Shown here: positions 1 through 8,797 of the stretch, piece by piece
Layout of the letters: every line of letters begins with the position of its first letter
How positions within the stretch are numbered: the stretch's first letter is position 1
Assembly: GCF_000725485.1 (NCBI RefSeq)
Contig: NZ_JOAG01000048.1
Coordinates: 62,001 to 126,000, forward strand
DNA length: 64,000 nucleotides
Direction of reading: 5' to 3'
Source: Nonomuraea candida
Lineage (GTDB): Bacteria > Actinomycetota > Actinomycetes > Streptosporangiales > Streptosporangiaceae
The notes under the pieces: model-generated
Told to the model about the DNA's origin: nothing
The model's database searches: none
The model's input: the letters and a program-made list of their open reading frames with translations, nothing else
Program-made: the position numbers and the translations under genes

Positions 1-112
1 GATCGGCGTCGTCGCGGTCGGCCAGGAAGGCGGCGGCGGAGTCGAAGGCCGCCTGATCCTCCCGGGCAAGCGCCTCCATCGCCGCGCCGATCAGCTCATT
101 GGCCCTGTTCAC
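1..112 (-). CDS. hypothetical protein, N-terminal part only (cut by window edge)
   Basis: A GTG at 112-110 opens a minus-strand frame that runs off the left edge of the window; 37 codons are visible. The peptide begins VNRANELIGAAMEALARE and is helical, Ala/Glu/Asp-rich, with strongly G/C-ending codons, so it looks coding. No family is recognisable from this fragment. The start is uncertain: GGACGG lies just upstream, but the frame also stays open further upstream. Confidence 0.4.
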   Translation of the reverse strand, partial: MNRANELIGAAMEALAREDQAAFDSAAAFLADRDDAD

Positions 113-342
113 CCGTGCCGTCCATCTTGAGGAAAGTCCGCCAGAACCTTACCGTGACGCAGCCCCGTCCCTGCTCACCGGCACGGCAGAAGGCACGGAG
201 ACCCTGACCGAGACCGGCCGTGCCGTCATTCCGACCAGCACAGTCGACATGAGCCCGGCTCTCGATCCGTGGAAATGCGATGTCCCGTCTCCTGTGATTC
301 TGGTGCAGGGCACGCTGAGTCATGCCGGCCGAGGTTGTCACT

Positions 343-1454
343 TCAGGGGCTCTGCCAAGATTCCCGTGGTAACGCTCAGTTCCTGGCGATGGTGAGAAGT
401 ATCCGTTTGCGGAGCAGGGCGAGGCCGGCTCGTCCGTACAGCTGCCGTTTCAGTAGTTTGATCTTGTTGATCACGCCTTCGGTGGGGCCGTTGCTGTAGG
501 GCAGGGTGAGCCCGGCGGCGACGGCGTCGTGGTCGATGAGCAGCCCTTCGGCGAAGGAGCGCAGGGGTTGCAGATTGCTGGCGCGGACGTCGTTGACCCA
601 GTCGTCGAGCCGGTGTCCCTGGCGCTGGGTGAGCAGGTCGGCGATGGCGCGTACGTGTCCGGTGGCCTGCTTCAGCTCCTGGCAGCGGTCCAGTACGTCC
701 TGCAGCTGAGCGGTGTGGCCGGGGCTGAGGTGGGCCGGGTCGGTCATGATCCAGATGGCGACGCGGCGAGGTGAGGGCGGTGGCTGGGCATCTTCGGCGT
801 GTCCTTGGCCCAGGTGGCGATACAGCAGGTTGATACCCCATTGACTTGATCTCCTGCAGTAGGGTCTGCACGGTCACGCCGGGTTCGGCGGCCCGGCGTC
901 CGCGCAGGTGGCCGCGGAACGGGTCGACCAGCGTGGCACCCCGTTTGGAGCCGCCGATCAGCTGCTCGGCCCGTGGGGCACGGGCGTACTTCTTGACGGT
1001 GTTCAGAGCGAGGTTGAGCCGGCGGGCGACTCGCGGTTCGGCACGTGCTGGCTGAGCAGGGCGTGGATGGCCGCATGCCGGCTGCGGGTGCGCCGCGCGG
1101 TGGGGCCTTCGGAGCGGCCCTGGCCTGTGGCGATGTCGCGGAAGCAGCGGACATCCGGCGCCGGCTCCGGCACTGCCATCAGGACGCTCAGCACGCTGGT
1201 GCGGCTGAGCAGGAACCCGATCGCGGCTGGCAGAGCGGCGCCACCTCGCCCGGCCGGCGCCAGTCCGCACGCGATCACCAGTGCCGTCGCGCCCGGCGTG
1301 CGACGCCCGTAGCGGCCGGCCAAACCAGGGACCTGCTCATGGAAGGTCTGCCGCGTGCAGTCCAGGTTGACGCACGTCAGGCGCCGTAACCTGAGCTCGA
1401 TCACCACGGGCATCCCGTCCACCGGACGGTCGGCCAGGCGGCGCCGGTGATAGC
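343..1454 (-). mobile_element. remnant of an ISL3-family insertion sequence
   Basis: The element is defined by the broken ISL3-type transposase it carries. Just beyond the transposase stop, at about 343-368, lies GGGGCTCTGCCAAGATTCCC. This starts like ISL3 terminal inverted repeats (GGCTCT...), so it may be the end behind the transposase C-terminus. The opposite end is missing: transposase homology stops within a few bases of the stop codon of the neighbouring hydrolase, so the element has lost its promoter-proximal end. No target duplication can be identified. The end call is inference. Confidence 0.5.
376..1453 (-). pseudogene. ISL3-family transposase, truncated and frameshifted
   Basis: Transposase similarity is spread over three reading frames. 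The N-terminal piece (about 1453-1180) reads RRLADRPVDG followed by a Cys-containing stretch (LRRLTCVNLDCTRQTF) typical of the ISL3 zinc/helix-turn-helix head. The middle piece (about 1060-850) reads LNLALNTVKKYARAP and ends in LLQEIKSMGY. The C-terminal piece (747-376) holds the usual YSNGPTEGVINKIKLLKRQ and ends in LLTIARN. At least two frameshifts separate them, and the first ~60 residues, including the first CxxC, are absent. It cannot make an intact transposase and is certainly inactive unless supplied in trans. Confidence 0.85.
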
Positions 1455-1458
1455 GTGC

Positions 1459-2286
1459 TTAGCGGTTCTCGTTCGTCAGCCATCCGGCCACCGTCCGAAT
1501 GACGAAGGCCTGCCACTCCTGACTCTGCGGATCGAGGTACTGCGGGTCGTCGTGCACGGCGAAGCCGTGCTGAGCCCCATCGATCTCGACGAGCCGGCAC
1601 GGCGCCCGGAACTGCGATACCGCCGCTCTGGACGCTTCCACCGGCACGAAGGTGTCCTTGGTGCCGTGCACGATGAGCGTAGGCGCGGCCACCTCGCCGA
1701 GCGCTTCGTGGGGACGCAGCCAGAACACCTCGTTGTAGATGGCCCGTCCGTGCTTGAGGGTGGGGGAGTGGAAGAGGTAGCCCTGGGCGCGGAGCTGCGC
1801 CGCCGCCTCCTCGGTCAGATGGTCGTCCTGCCAGAACGGGCGGCTGTCGACGGTGCGCTCCTTGTAGTCCAACCGGGGGTTGAGCAGCACCAGGCGAGAG
1901 ACCTCGTCCGGGCACTTGGCGGCGTAGTAGGCCGTGACGCCGCCGGTGAAGCTCGTACCGACCAGGCTCAGCTCTTGCGCGCCCGTCACGTCACGGAGAT
2001 GCCGCAGCGCTACCCGGATGTCGTTGAGGATGGCCGCGAGCGTCAGTTCTTCTTGCCGGCCTTCGCTCTCTCCGTGACCCCGCAGATCGAAGCGCAGAGA
2101 CGCCAGACCGAATTCGCTCAGACCCCTGGCCAGGCGGGTGAAGAACCCGCCCTCCTCACGCGTCACCCCGCCGCCGTGCACCAGGACGACAGCGTGGCGG
2201 GATGGTCCGGCGGGTGTGACCACTGTTCCGGCAAGGTGAAGGCCGTCGAGGGTGCGGAGCGTGATCTCTTGCTCGGTAGGAGCCAC
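1459..2286 (-). CDS. alpha/beta hydrolase
   Basis: A probable serine hydrolase (esterase, peptidase or dienelactone-hydrolase-like) of 275 aa. The frame shows the fold in order: a beta strand, then VLVHGGGVTREEGG (oxyanion HGG), LRFDLRGHGESEG, the nucleophile elbow LVGTSFTGG (GxSxxG variant GTSFTG with Ser), the acid region LIVHGTKDTFVP and the His region DGAQHGFAVHD. The GTG at 2286 gives VAPTEQEITLRTLDG, where the first strand begins. The frame is open further upstream, but those codons belong to an unrelated SDR fragment. The stop lies a few bases from the truncated insertion sequence, so the last residues may have been altered. Substrate unknown. Confidence 0.8.
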   Translation of the reverse strand: MAPTEQEITLRTLDGLHLAGTVVTPAGPSRHAVVLVHGGGVTREEGGFFTRLARGLSEFGLASLRFDLRGHGESEGRQEELTLAAILNDIRVALRHLRDVTGAQELSLVGTSFTGGVTAYYAAKCPDEVSRLVLLNPRLDYKERTVDSRPFWQDDHLTEEAAAQLRAQGYLFHSPTLKHGRAIYNEVFWLRPHEALGEVAAPTLIVHGTKDTFVPVEASRAAVSQFRAPCRLVEIDGAQHGFAVHDDPQYLDPQSQEWQAFVIRTVAGWLTNENR

Positions 2287-2346
2287 TACAGCAGCATAAG
2301 GACGGCCCTGCCGGCGTGGAAGCGTCCTCGACGGCCCGGCGGGAAG

Positions 2347-2366
2347 AAGCCGCCAGGCGGCGGCTT
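2347..2366. terminator. stem-loop, likely terminator
   Basis: AAGCCGCC at 2347-2354 pairs perfectly with GGCGGCTT at 2359-2366 around a four-base loop. It is followed by T-rich bases on both strands (TTTAT on plus, TTCTTCC on minus). It lies between the SDR fragment and the hydrolase and could stop transcription leaving the aldehyde oxidoreductase operon. Confidence 0.6.
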
Positions 2367-2386
2367 TATGCAGGTGTGGGCGCCTT

Positions 2387-2610
2387 TCAAGGCCCACGAC
2401 GCGGTCCCACTCCTCCTCGGTGATGTCGGTGAGCGGTTTGACCGGCTGCTCGAGGCCGGCGTTGTTGAAGGCGACGTCGAGGCGGCCGAACCCGCCGGCG
2501 GCGGCGTGCGCGGCCGCCCGCACGTCCTGGTCGCTGGTGACGTCGCAGGTGACCGCGAGCGCGCGGCCGCCCTGGTCGCCGGCGGGCGCTGTCCGGCAGG
2601 TCCGTACGGT
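2387..2610 (-). pseudogene. fragment of a short-chain dehydrogenase/reductase
   Basis: About 70 codons read as the middle of a classical SDR: GGRALAVTCDVTSDQDV (the acidic adenine-binding strand), then GRLDVAFNNAGLEQPVKPL (the NNAG motif) and TEEEWDRVV. The N-terminal TGxxxGIG cofactor loop and the C-terminal Ser-Tyr-Lys catalytic part are both gone. The open frame continues without a stop into the hydrolase, which creates an artificial SDR-hydrolase fusion frame of 354 codons. Non-homologous sequence and a hairpin separate the two. Most likely a deletion scar. Confidence 0.75.
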
Positions 2611-2651
2611 GGTCGTCGCTTGCCCGGCGGGGGTCGCCGCTGGCGATCACC

Positions 2652-4859
2652 TCATAGGAGGGCCTCGAGGGTGATGGGCAGGTCGCGGACGCGGCGGCCG
2701 GTGGCGTGGAAGACGGCGTTGGCGATGGCGGGCGCCACGCCGACGATCACGACCTCGCCCAGGCCCTTGACGCCGAGGGGGCCGGCTTCGCGGTCCTCGC
2801 CGTCGAGGTAGACGGCGTTGACGTCGGGGACGTCGGCGTTGGTGGGGACGAGGTAGTCGGCCAGGTTGGCGTTGACGACGCGGCCGTCGCGCGGGTCGGT
2901 GACGGTGTGTTCCAGCAGGGCCATGCCGATGCCGCCGACCAGGCCGCCGATGGCCTGGCTGTGGGCGAGCTTCGGGTTGATGATGCGGCCGGCGTCGTAG
3001 ACGCCGAGCACCCGGCGTACGCGGACCAGGCCGAGGCGCTCGTCGACGGCGACCTGGGCGAAGACCGCGCCGTAGGCGTGGGTGGAGTAGCGTTCGGTCT
3101 CCTCGCCGGGGGTGTAGCCGCCGCGCGCCTCCAGGCGAGGGCGGCCGGTGCGGGCCAGGAGCTGCTGGTAGGTCTCGCCGCGGCCGGGGTCGTCGCGCAG
3201 GCTCAGGCGGCCGTTCTGGACGACCACGTCGCCGGCGGAGGCGCCGTGCAGGGGCGAGCCCGGATCGGCGATGGCGAGCCGGACGGCCTGCCGCCGGAGC
3301 TTGTCGCAGGTGTCGGCGACGGCGGAGCCGACGCTGGCCATGGTCATGGAGCCGCCGTGGGGCGGGGCCGGCGGCATGGCGGAGTCGCCGAGCTGGAACC
3401 GCACCCGGGAGACGGGCAGGCCGAGGGCGTCGGCGGCGACCTGGGTCATGGAGGTGTAGGTGCCGGGTCCCATGTCGGAGGTCGCGGACTGGACGGTGGC
3501 GGTGCCGTCGGCGTGCAGCCTGGCCAGCGCCTGGGCCGGGGCGCGCGCGGTGTGGTACGTGGCCACGGCCATGCCCATGCCGAGCAGCCAGTCGCCGTCG
3601 CGCGTGGAGCGCGGCTCGGGGGCGCGGTCGTCCCAGCCGACGGTACGGGCGCCGGTGCGCAGGCACTCGCGCAGCCGCCGGGTGGAGAACGGCGCCCCGG
3701 TGCCGGGATCCCGTTCGGGCTCGTTGCGCAGGCGCAGCTCGATGGGGTCGATGCCGGTTTCGTGGGCGAGCTCGTCCATGGCGCATTCGATGGCGTAGGC
3801 GGCGGTGGCCGCCCCGGGGCCGCGCATCCAGGTGGGGGTGTTGATGTCCAGCGGGATGGATCGGTAGGTCTGGCGGACGTTGGGGGTGGTGTACACCATC
3901 TGCCCCTGGGTCAGCAGCGACTCGCGGTAGTCCTCGTAGGCGGAGGTCTCGGCGCGGATGTCGTGCACGGCCGCGGTGAGCCGGCCGCGCTCGTCGGCGC
4001 CCAGGGTGAGCTTGTACTCGGTGACCGGGCGGAAGCCCGTCCCGGTGTACAGCTGCTCGCGGGTGAGGACGACCTTGACGGGGCGGCGTACCTGGCGGGC
4101 GGCCAGCGCGGCGATGGTGACGTGCGGCCAGGCGCGCAGGGCGCTGCCGAACGCGCCGCCGACGAACGGCGAGACGACGCGCACCGCGTCCTCGGCGATG
4201 CCGAAGACCGAGGCGAGGGCGGCGCGGGTGTTGAGCACCACCTGCGTCTTGTCCCACACGGTGAGCCGGTCGCCGTCCCAGCGGGCGATGGTGGCGTGCG
4301 GCTCCATCGGATTGTGGTGCTCGCGCTGGAGCCGGTAGGTCTGCTCGATGCGGGTGCGGGCCTGCCGCAACGCCTGGTCGACGTCGCCCCGCTGGTAGTT
4401 CTCCGGCTCGTTGGGCGATCCGGCGGGGGCGTCCAGGCCGGTGGCGGGACGTTCGGCGGCATAGGTGACCTTGACCAGGCTCGCGGCGTGCTGGGCGGCC
4501 TCCAGGGTTTCGGCCACCGCCACGGCGACCGGCTGGCCGAAGAACCTGACTCGATCGTCCTGGAAGACGCGCAGGTGCTCACCCCGGGGAGGGTCGGTCA
4601 CGCGGCGGAAGGGCCGGTAGGGCAGCTTCGGCGCGTTGGCGTGGCTGATGACCGCGAGCACGCCGGGCAGCGCGGTGGCGGCCCGGGTGTCGATCGCGGT
4701 GATGCGTCCCTTGCCCACCGTGCTGGTCACGATCACGCCGTGGACGGCGCCGCGTACGGCGTCGTGGGCGTCGTGTTCGGCGGCGTAGGCGGCCTGGCCG
4801 GTCACCTTGAGCCGGCCGTCCACCCGGGACACGGGCGTGCCTGCCGCAGGTCTCATCAT
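2652..4859 (-). CDS. paoC-like: aldehyde oxidoreductase, molybdenum-binding subunit (PaoC/YagR type)
   Basis: Large subunit (735 aa) of a xanthine-dehydrogenase-family molybdo-hydroxylase that oxidises aldehydes to carboxylic acids. The N-terminal part (GTPVSRVDGRLKVTGQAAYA) is the usual a/b hammerhead start. PFVGGAFGS (Moco binding) sits mid-protein. Near the C-terminus GPLGVKGLGE supplies the Glu expected to be the catalytic base. The ATG at 4859 overlaps the stop of the FAD subunit (ATGA), so the two are translationally coupled. The order Fe-S, FAD, Mo subunit and the presence of a Tat signal only on the small subunit match E. coli PaoABC. No dedicated PaoD/XdhC-like maturation gene is visible next to it. 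Confidence in the family is high; the true substrate is unknown. Confidence 0.92.
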   Translation of the reverse strand: MMRPAAGTPVSRVDGRLKVTGQAAYAAEHDAHDAVRGAVHGVIVTSTVGKGRITAIDTRAATALPGVLAVISHANAPKLPYRPFRRVTDPPRGEHLRVFQDDRVRFFGQPVAVAVAETLEAAQHAASLVKVTYAAERPATGLDAPAGSPNEPENYQRGDVDQALRQARTRIEQTYRLQREHHNPMEPHATIARWDGDRLTVWDKTQVVLNTRAALASVFGIAEDAVRVVSPFVGGAFGSALRAWPHVTIAALAARQVRRPVKVVLTREQLYTGTGFRPVTEYKLTLGADERGRLTAAVHDIRAETSAYEDYRESLLTQGQMVYTTPNVRQTYRSIPLDINTPTWMRGPGAATAAYAIECAMDELAHETGIDPIELRLRNEPERDPGTGAPFSTRRLRECLRTGARTVGWDDRAPEPRSTRDGDWLLGMGMAVATYHTARAPAQALARLHADGTATVQSATSDMGPGTYTSMTQVAADALGLPVSRVRFQLGDSAMPPAPPHGGSMTMASVGSAVADTCDKLRRQAVRLAIADPGSPLHGASAGDVVVQNGRLSLRDDPGRGETYQQLLARTGRPRLEARGGYTPGEETERYSTHAYGAVFAQVAVDERLGLVRVRRVLGVYDAGRIINPKLAHSQAIGGLVGGIGMALLEHTVTDPRDGRVVNANLADYLVPTNADVPDVNAVYLDGEDREAGPLGVKGLGEVVIVGVAPAIANAVFHATGRRVRDLPITLEALL

Positions 4860-5833
4860 CGGGTGCCTCCCACGGTACGCAGTTGACGTTCGACGGTGCG
4901 TCGCAGCAGCTCGGCCTTGAAGGCGTTGTGGCGCAGCGGCCGGGCGCCGTCGGCCGCGACGGCGGCGGCCCGCGCCCACAACCGCTCCGACGGGCGCTCG
5001 CCGTTCAGCCGCTTCTCCACCGCGGTCAGCCGCCAGGGCACCGTGCCCACGCCACCGGCGGCGACCCGAGCGTCGCGGATGACGCCGCCGGTGACGTGCA
5101 GCACGACCGCCGCGGAGGTGAGCGCGAACTCGTATGACTGCCGGTCGCGGACCTTCAGGTAGCCCGAGCGTAGCGGTGCCGGGTGCGGCGGGATCTCCAC
5201 GGCGGTGATCAGCTCGCCCGGCCGCAGGTCGTGCTCGCGGTCGGGGGTCTCGCCCGGCCGCAGCAGGAACGCGGTGAGCGCGACGGCGCGTTCACCGTCC
5301 GGGCCCAGCAGGTGCACGCGCGCGTCCAGCGCCGCCAGCGCCACGGTCAGGTCGGAGGGGTGGGTGGCCACGCACGCGTCCGAGGTGCCCAGGATCGCGT
5401 GGGAGCGGTTGTAGCCCTCCAGCGCGGCGCAGCCGGAGCCGCGCTGCCGCTTGTTGCAAGGAGCGCTGACGTCGCGGAAGTAGGTGCAGCGGGTGCGCTG
5501 CAGGATGTTGCCGCCGATGGTGGCCATGTTGCGCAGCTGCGCCGAGGCGCTCAGCTCCAGCGCCTGGGCGATCAGCGGGTAGGCGGAGCGCACCCGGGGA
5601 TGGGCGGCGACCTCGGCCATGCTCGCCAGCGCCCCGATCCGCAGCCCGTCCCCGGTCATCCGGATGTCCCGCAGGGGCAGGCCGCTGATGTCGACCACCG
5701 TGCCAGGGCGTTCCACCGTCTCGCGCATCAGGTCCACCAGAGTGGTGCCGCCGGCGATGTAGCGTCCGCCGCGTGCCCCGGCCGCGAGGGCAGCGCGGGT
5801 GTCGGCGGGCCTGGTGTAGGCGAAGGGGTACAC
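4856..5833 (-). CDS. paoB-like: aldehyde oxidoreductase, FAD-binding subunit with extra Fe-S cluster motif (PaoB/YagS type)
   Basis: Middle subunit (325 aa) that passes electrons from the Fe-S clusters through FAD. RYIAGGTTLVDLM is the FAD pyrophosphate-binding loop and NMATIGGNILQRTRC follows the second FAD contact. Directly after it sit four cysteines (RTRC, APC, SGC, SDAC) within about 40 residues. This insertion is known from E. coli PaoB, where it holds an additional [4Fe-4S] cluster, and is absent from ordinary xanthine dehydrogenases. I chose the GTG at 5833 because GGGGAGC precedes it and TVYPFAYTRP is the family start; the upstream codons are the other frame of the small subunit. Its start follows the small-subunit stop by two bases, and its end overlaps the Mo-subunit start. 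Confidence 0.9.
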   Translation of the reverse strand: MYPFAYTRPADTRAALAAGARGGRYIAGGTTLVDLMRETVERPGTVVDISGLPLRDIRMTGDGLRIGALASMAEVAAHPRVRSAYPLIAQALELSASAQLRNMATIGGNILQRTRCTYFRDVSAPCNKRQRGSGCAALEGYNRSHAILGTSDACVATHPSDLTVALAALDARVHLLGPDGERAVALTAFLLRPGETPDREHDLRPGELITAVEIPPHPAPLRSGYLKVRDRQSYEFALTSAAVVLHVTGGVIRDARVAAGGVGTVPWRLTAVEKRLNGERPSERLWARAAAVAADGARPLRHNAFKAELLRRTVERQLRTVGGTR

Positions 5834-5835
5834 GG

Positions 5836-6468
5836 TCAGCTCCCCTGCTTGCGGGCGGCCTGCTGCACCGCGTTGACGATCTTGACGTAGCAGCCGCACC
5901 GGCAGATGTTGCCGCTCATCCACTCCCGGATCTCCTCCCGGGAGCCGGTGTGCCCCTCCCGGATGCAGCCGACGCCGGACATGATCTGCCCCGGCGTGCA
6001 GTAGCCGCACTGGAAGGCGTCCTGCTCGATGAACGCCTGCTGCAACGCGTGCAGCTCACCGCCGGCGGCCAGGCCCTCGATCGTGGTGACCTCGACGCCC
6101 TGGCAGCGCACCGCGAGCGTCAGGCAGGCGTTGACGCGGCGGCCGTTCACCAGCACCGTGCACGCGCCGCACGCCCCCTGGTCGCAGCCCTTCTTGGTGC
6201 CGGGCAGGGCGAGGCGCTCGCGCAGCAGGTCCAGCAGCGACGTCCGGTTGTCGATCGTCACCTGGTGCCGCCGCCCGTTCACCGTCACCGACAGCGTGCT
6301 GCTGTGCGGGCCGGGCGCCCCCGCCGGTGCGGCGCCGGCCGGTCCGGCGAGCACGGAGGGCAGGACACCCGCGGCCACACCGCCGGCGGCGGTGGCCGAC
6401 AGGAAACCCCGCCGCGACACTCCCGGCGCTTCGTCGTGGTGGTCTTCGTCAGCGAGTCGGTCGGACAT
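5836..6468 (-). CDS. paoA-like: aldehyde oxidoreductase, [2Fe-2S] subunit with Tat signal (PaoA/YagT type)
   Basis: Small subunit, 210 aa. Residues 18-50 form a twin-arginine export signal (SRRGFLSATAAGG...AGAAPAG), so the whole complex should be exported folded. Then follow a plant-type ferredoxin domain (CDQGACGACTVLVNG with its fourth Cys at VNAC) and the second [2Fe-2S] helical domain (CGYCTPGQIM and ICRCGCYVKI). GGAG lies upstream of the ATG with good spacing. It is the first of the three subunit genes and follows the alcohol dehydrogenase after 58 bases, so one transcript can cover all four. Confidence 0.92.
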   Translation of the reverse strand: MSDRLADEDHHDEAPGVSRRGFLSATAAGGVAAGVLPSVLAGPAGAAPAGAPGPHSSTLSVTVNGRRHQVTIDNRTSLLDLLRERLALPGTKKGCDQGACGACTVLVNGRRVNACLTLAVRCQGVEVTTIEGLAAGGELHALQQAFIEQDAFQCGYCTPGQIMSGVGCIREGHTGSREEIREWMSGNICRCGCYVKIVNAVQQAARKQGS

Positions 6469-6526
6469 GCGTGCCTCACTTCTCCTTCGGATCAGCGGGA
6501 GGGCCCCTGACCTCCGGTGGCGGGGG

Positions 6527-7549
6527 TCAGGGCTGGAGGAGGACCTTGACGGCGCGGCGTTCGTCCATCGCCCGGTAGCCCTCGGCCGCCTGCTCCAGGG
6601 GCAGGGTGAGGTCGAAGACCTGGCCGGGGTCGATGGCGCGGCCGCAGATCAGGTCGATCAGGTGCGGCAGGTACTGGCGGACGGGGGCGGGGCCGCCGTG
6701 CAGGTGCACCAGGGAGTCGAACATGAGGTCGCCGGGCAGCGTGACGTCGTGGGCGACACCCACGAAGCCGACGTGCCCGCCGGGGCGGGTGGCGCGGATG
6801 GCCTGCAGCATCGACTCCTGGGTGCCGACGGCCTCCAGGACGCTGTGCGCGCCGAGCCCGTTCGTCAGCTCCTTGATCCGCTCCACCCCCGCGTCGCCGC
6901 GCTCGGTGACGATGTCGGTGGCGCCGAACCGGCGGGCCAGCTCCTGCCGGGGTGCGTGCCGGCTCATCGCGATGATCCGTTCCGCCCCGAGCTGCCGGGC
7001 GGCCAGCACCCCGCACAGGCCGACCGCGCCGTCCCCGACGACGGCGACGGTCCTGCCCGGCCCCGCCTGGGCGGCGACGGCGGCGAACCAGCCGGTGCCC
7101 AGCACGTCGGAGGCGGCCAGCAGGCTCGGCACCAGGTCCGCCTCCGGCATGCCGGGGGTGGCCACCAGGGTGCCGTCGGCCAGCGGGATCCGGGCGAGCT
7201 GGGACTGGGTGCCGATCGTGCCCATCAGCACCCGCCGCACGCACGCGCACTGGTAACCGGAGCGGCAGATCTCGCAGGTGTTGTCCGAAGCCCAGAACGA
7301 GCCCACCACGAACTGCCCCGGCCGCACCGTGGTGACCTGGCTGCCGACCTCCTCGACCACGCCGACGTACTCGTGGCCCATCGGCGCCGGCCCGCCGGGC
7401 TTGTCCGCCCCGCGGTAGGGCCACAGGTCCGAACCGCAGATGCAGGTGGCGCTCAGGCGGATGATCGCGTCCGTCGGTTCGATGATCTGCGGGTCCGGAC
7501 GGTCCTCGACGCGGACGTCGCCCGGAGCGTGCAGAACTGCTCCACGCAT
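6527..7549 (-). CDS. zinc-dependent alcohol dehydrogenase (MDR family)
   Basis: A 340-aa medium-chain dehydrogenase. Catalytic zinc ligands are visible in ATCICGSD and GHEYVGVVEEVG. The structural-zinc lobe is present but slightly irregular (CEICRSGYQCAC). VAVVGDGAVGLCG is the Rossmann loop that binds NAD(P). The ATG at 7549 has AAGGAG at ideal distance. It is the promoter-proximal gene of the operon that continues into the aldehyde oxidoreductase. I infer an alcohol-to-aldehyde-to-acid sequence or aldehyde detoxification, with this enzyme making or removing the aldehyde. The divergent XRE regulator probably controls it. Confidence 0.88.
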   Translation of the reverse strand: MRGAVLHAPGDVRVEDRPDPQIIEPTDAIIRLSATCICGSDLWPYRGADKPGGPAPMGHEYVGVVEEVGSQVTTVRPGQFVVGSFWASDNTCEICRSGYQCACVRRVLMGTIGTQSQLARIPLADGTLVATPGMPEADLVPSLLAASDVLGTGWFAAVAAQAGPGRTVAVVGDGAVGLCGVLAARQLGAERIIAMSRHAPRQELARRFGATDIVTERGDAGVERIKELTNGLGAHSVLEAVGTQESMLQAIRATRPGGHVGFVGVAHDVTLPGDLMFDSLVHLHGGPAPVRQYLPHLIDLICGRAIDPGQVFDLTLPLEQAAEGYRAMDERRAVKVLLQP

Positions 7550-7814
7550 GGATGAATCTCCTTCGCTGGATGGTCGGGCGGCCGGTGGCGGGGCGCGCGG
7601 CCCCGTGCCGGGGCGAGCGTGGCGTCCAGCCGATACGCCGGCCGCAGCCCCGGCGTCGCCGGCGTGCTCCGGCCTCCCGGCCGGACGTGCACCGCCCCGG
7701 CCCGGGACGGCATTGCCCAGCAAACCGGGTCCATCGCCCGTGCGGGAGGGCGCGTTTATCGGGGGGACATCCTCTACCCCCATACGCCTCCGGCCGCTGT
7801 TTACAGTGGGCAAG
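7550..7814. promoter_or_regulatory. divergent promoter region, dehydrogenase operon / XRE regulator
   Basis: 265 bases separate the two divergent starts. The half next to the dehydrogenase is G/C-rich with no clear structure. The half next to the regulator (about 7750-7805) is less G/C-rich (GTTTATC, CCCCCATACG, TGTTTACAG) and is the likely promoter. No perfect palindrome was seen. Confidence 0.45.
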
Positions 7815-8732
7815 GTGGACAACCGTGATGAGATCCGCGACTTCCTCGCCAGCCGGCGCGCCAGGATCACCCCGCAGCAGGCCGGCCTGGCCCCCGGCGG
7901 CCGCCGCCGGGTGCCCGGCCTGCGCCGCGAGGAGGTCGCCGTGCTGGCCGGCGTGAGCACCGACTGGTACACCCGCCTGGAGAAGGGCCACATCACGGGC
8001 GTCTCCACCGACGTCCTGAACGCCGTCGCCCGCGCCCTGCAGCTCGACGACGCCGAACGCGCCCACCTGTTCGACCTGGCCCGCGCCGCCACGACCGGCC
8101 CCGCCCCCCGCCGGGTCCGGAAGGTGCGGCCCGGCCTGCAGCGCATGCTGGACGCCATGACCGACGCGCCCGCGATCATCCGCAACGGCCGGATGGACAT
8201 CGTGGCCGCCAACCGCCTGGGCCGCGCCATGTACTGGCCGGTCTACCACGCGCGCATCCCCGCCCCCGGCCGCGGCCCGCGCCCGGACGCCGCCCGCTCC
8301 CAGCCGGCCAACATCGCGCGCTTCCAGTTCCTCGACCCGGCCGGCCCCGACTTCTTCCCCGACTGGGACAGCGCCGCCGACATCACCGTGGCCCTGCTGC
8401 GCACCGAAGCCGGCCGCGACCCCTACAACAAGGAGCTCACCCAGCTCATCGGGGAGCTGTCCACCCGCAGCGACGACTTCCGCGGCCGGTGGGCGCAGCA
8501 CAACGTCCGCCTGCACCACACCGGCACCAAGGCCTACCACCATCCCGCCATCGGCGACCTGGTCCTCGACTACGAGTCCATGGACCTGCACGCCGACCCC
8601 GGCCTGAACCTGACCGTCTACACCGCCGCCCCCGACACCCCCTCCCACGACGCCCTGCGCCTGCTGGCGAGCTGGGCCGCCACCCTCGACCGGTCCGAGC
8701 GGCCGCACAACGCGGAGGCCCGGCACGGCTGA
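7815..8732 (+). CDS. XRE-family transcriptional regulator, MmyB type
   Basis: A 305-aa regulator. Residues 5-70 form the Cro/C1 helix-turn-helix typical of this class (RREEVAVLAGVSTDWYTRLEKGH). The rest is the MmyB-like ligand-binding (PAS-like) domain, with the family's IIRNGRMDIVAANRLGRAMY and FFPDWDSAADITVALLRTEAGRDP. Such regulators commonly sit divergent to a dehydrogenase or SDR and sense a small, often lipid-like or aromatic ligand. The GTG at 7815 was chosen because VDNRDEIRDFL is the family start; another GTG lies three codons earlier. A second member of the same family lies at about 31.3-32.1 kb. Confidence 0.88.
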   Translation: MDNRDEIRDFLASRRARITPQQAGLAPGGRRRVPGLRREEVAVLAGVSTDWYTRLEKGHITGVSTDVLNAVARALQLDDAERAHLFDLARAATTGPAPRRVRKVRPGLQRMLDAMTDAPAIIRNGRMDIVAANRLGRAMYWPVYHARIPAPGRGPRPDAARSQPANIARFQFLDPAGPDFFPDWDSAADITVALLRTEAGRDPYNKELTQLIGELSTRSDDFRGRWAQHNVRLHHTGTKAYHHPAIGDLVLDYESMDLHADPGLNLTVYTAAPDTPSHDALRLLASWAATLDRSERPHNAEARHG

Positions 8733-8797
8733 CCGGCGCCCGGGTGGCGGCCGGTCGTCCTCCTGCCGGCCGGGCGCGGGGTCAGCCGGGCGCGGGG

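Noticed and set aside
376..1453. ISL3 element as an active transposon
   Set aside because: Transposase in three frames and one end missing.
1459..2523. Genuine fused SDR-hydrolase enzyme
   Set aside because: The SDR part lacks both cofactor loop and catalytic Tyr-Lys, and unrelated sequence with a hairpin separates the parts.
2706..4886. Plus-strand frame of 726 codons opposite the molybdenum subunit
   Set aside because: Antisense of a clear enzyme gene; Gly/Val/Asp-rich composition typical of shadows in high-GC DNA, no domain.
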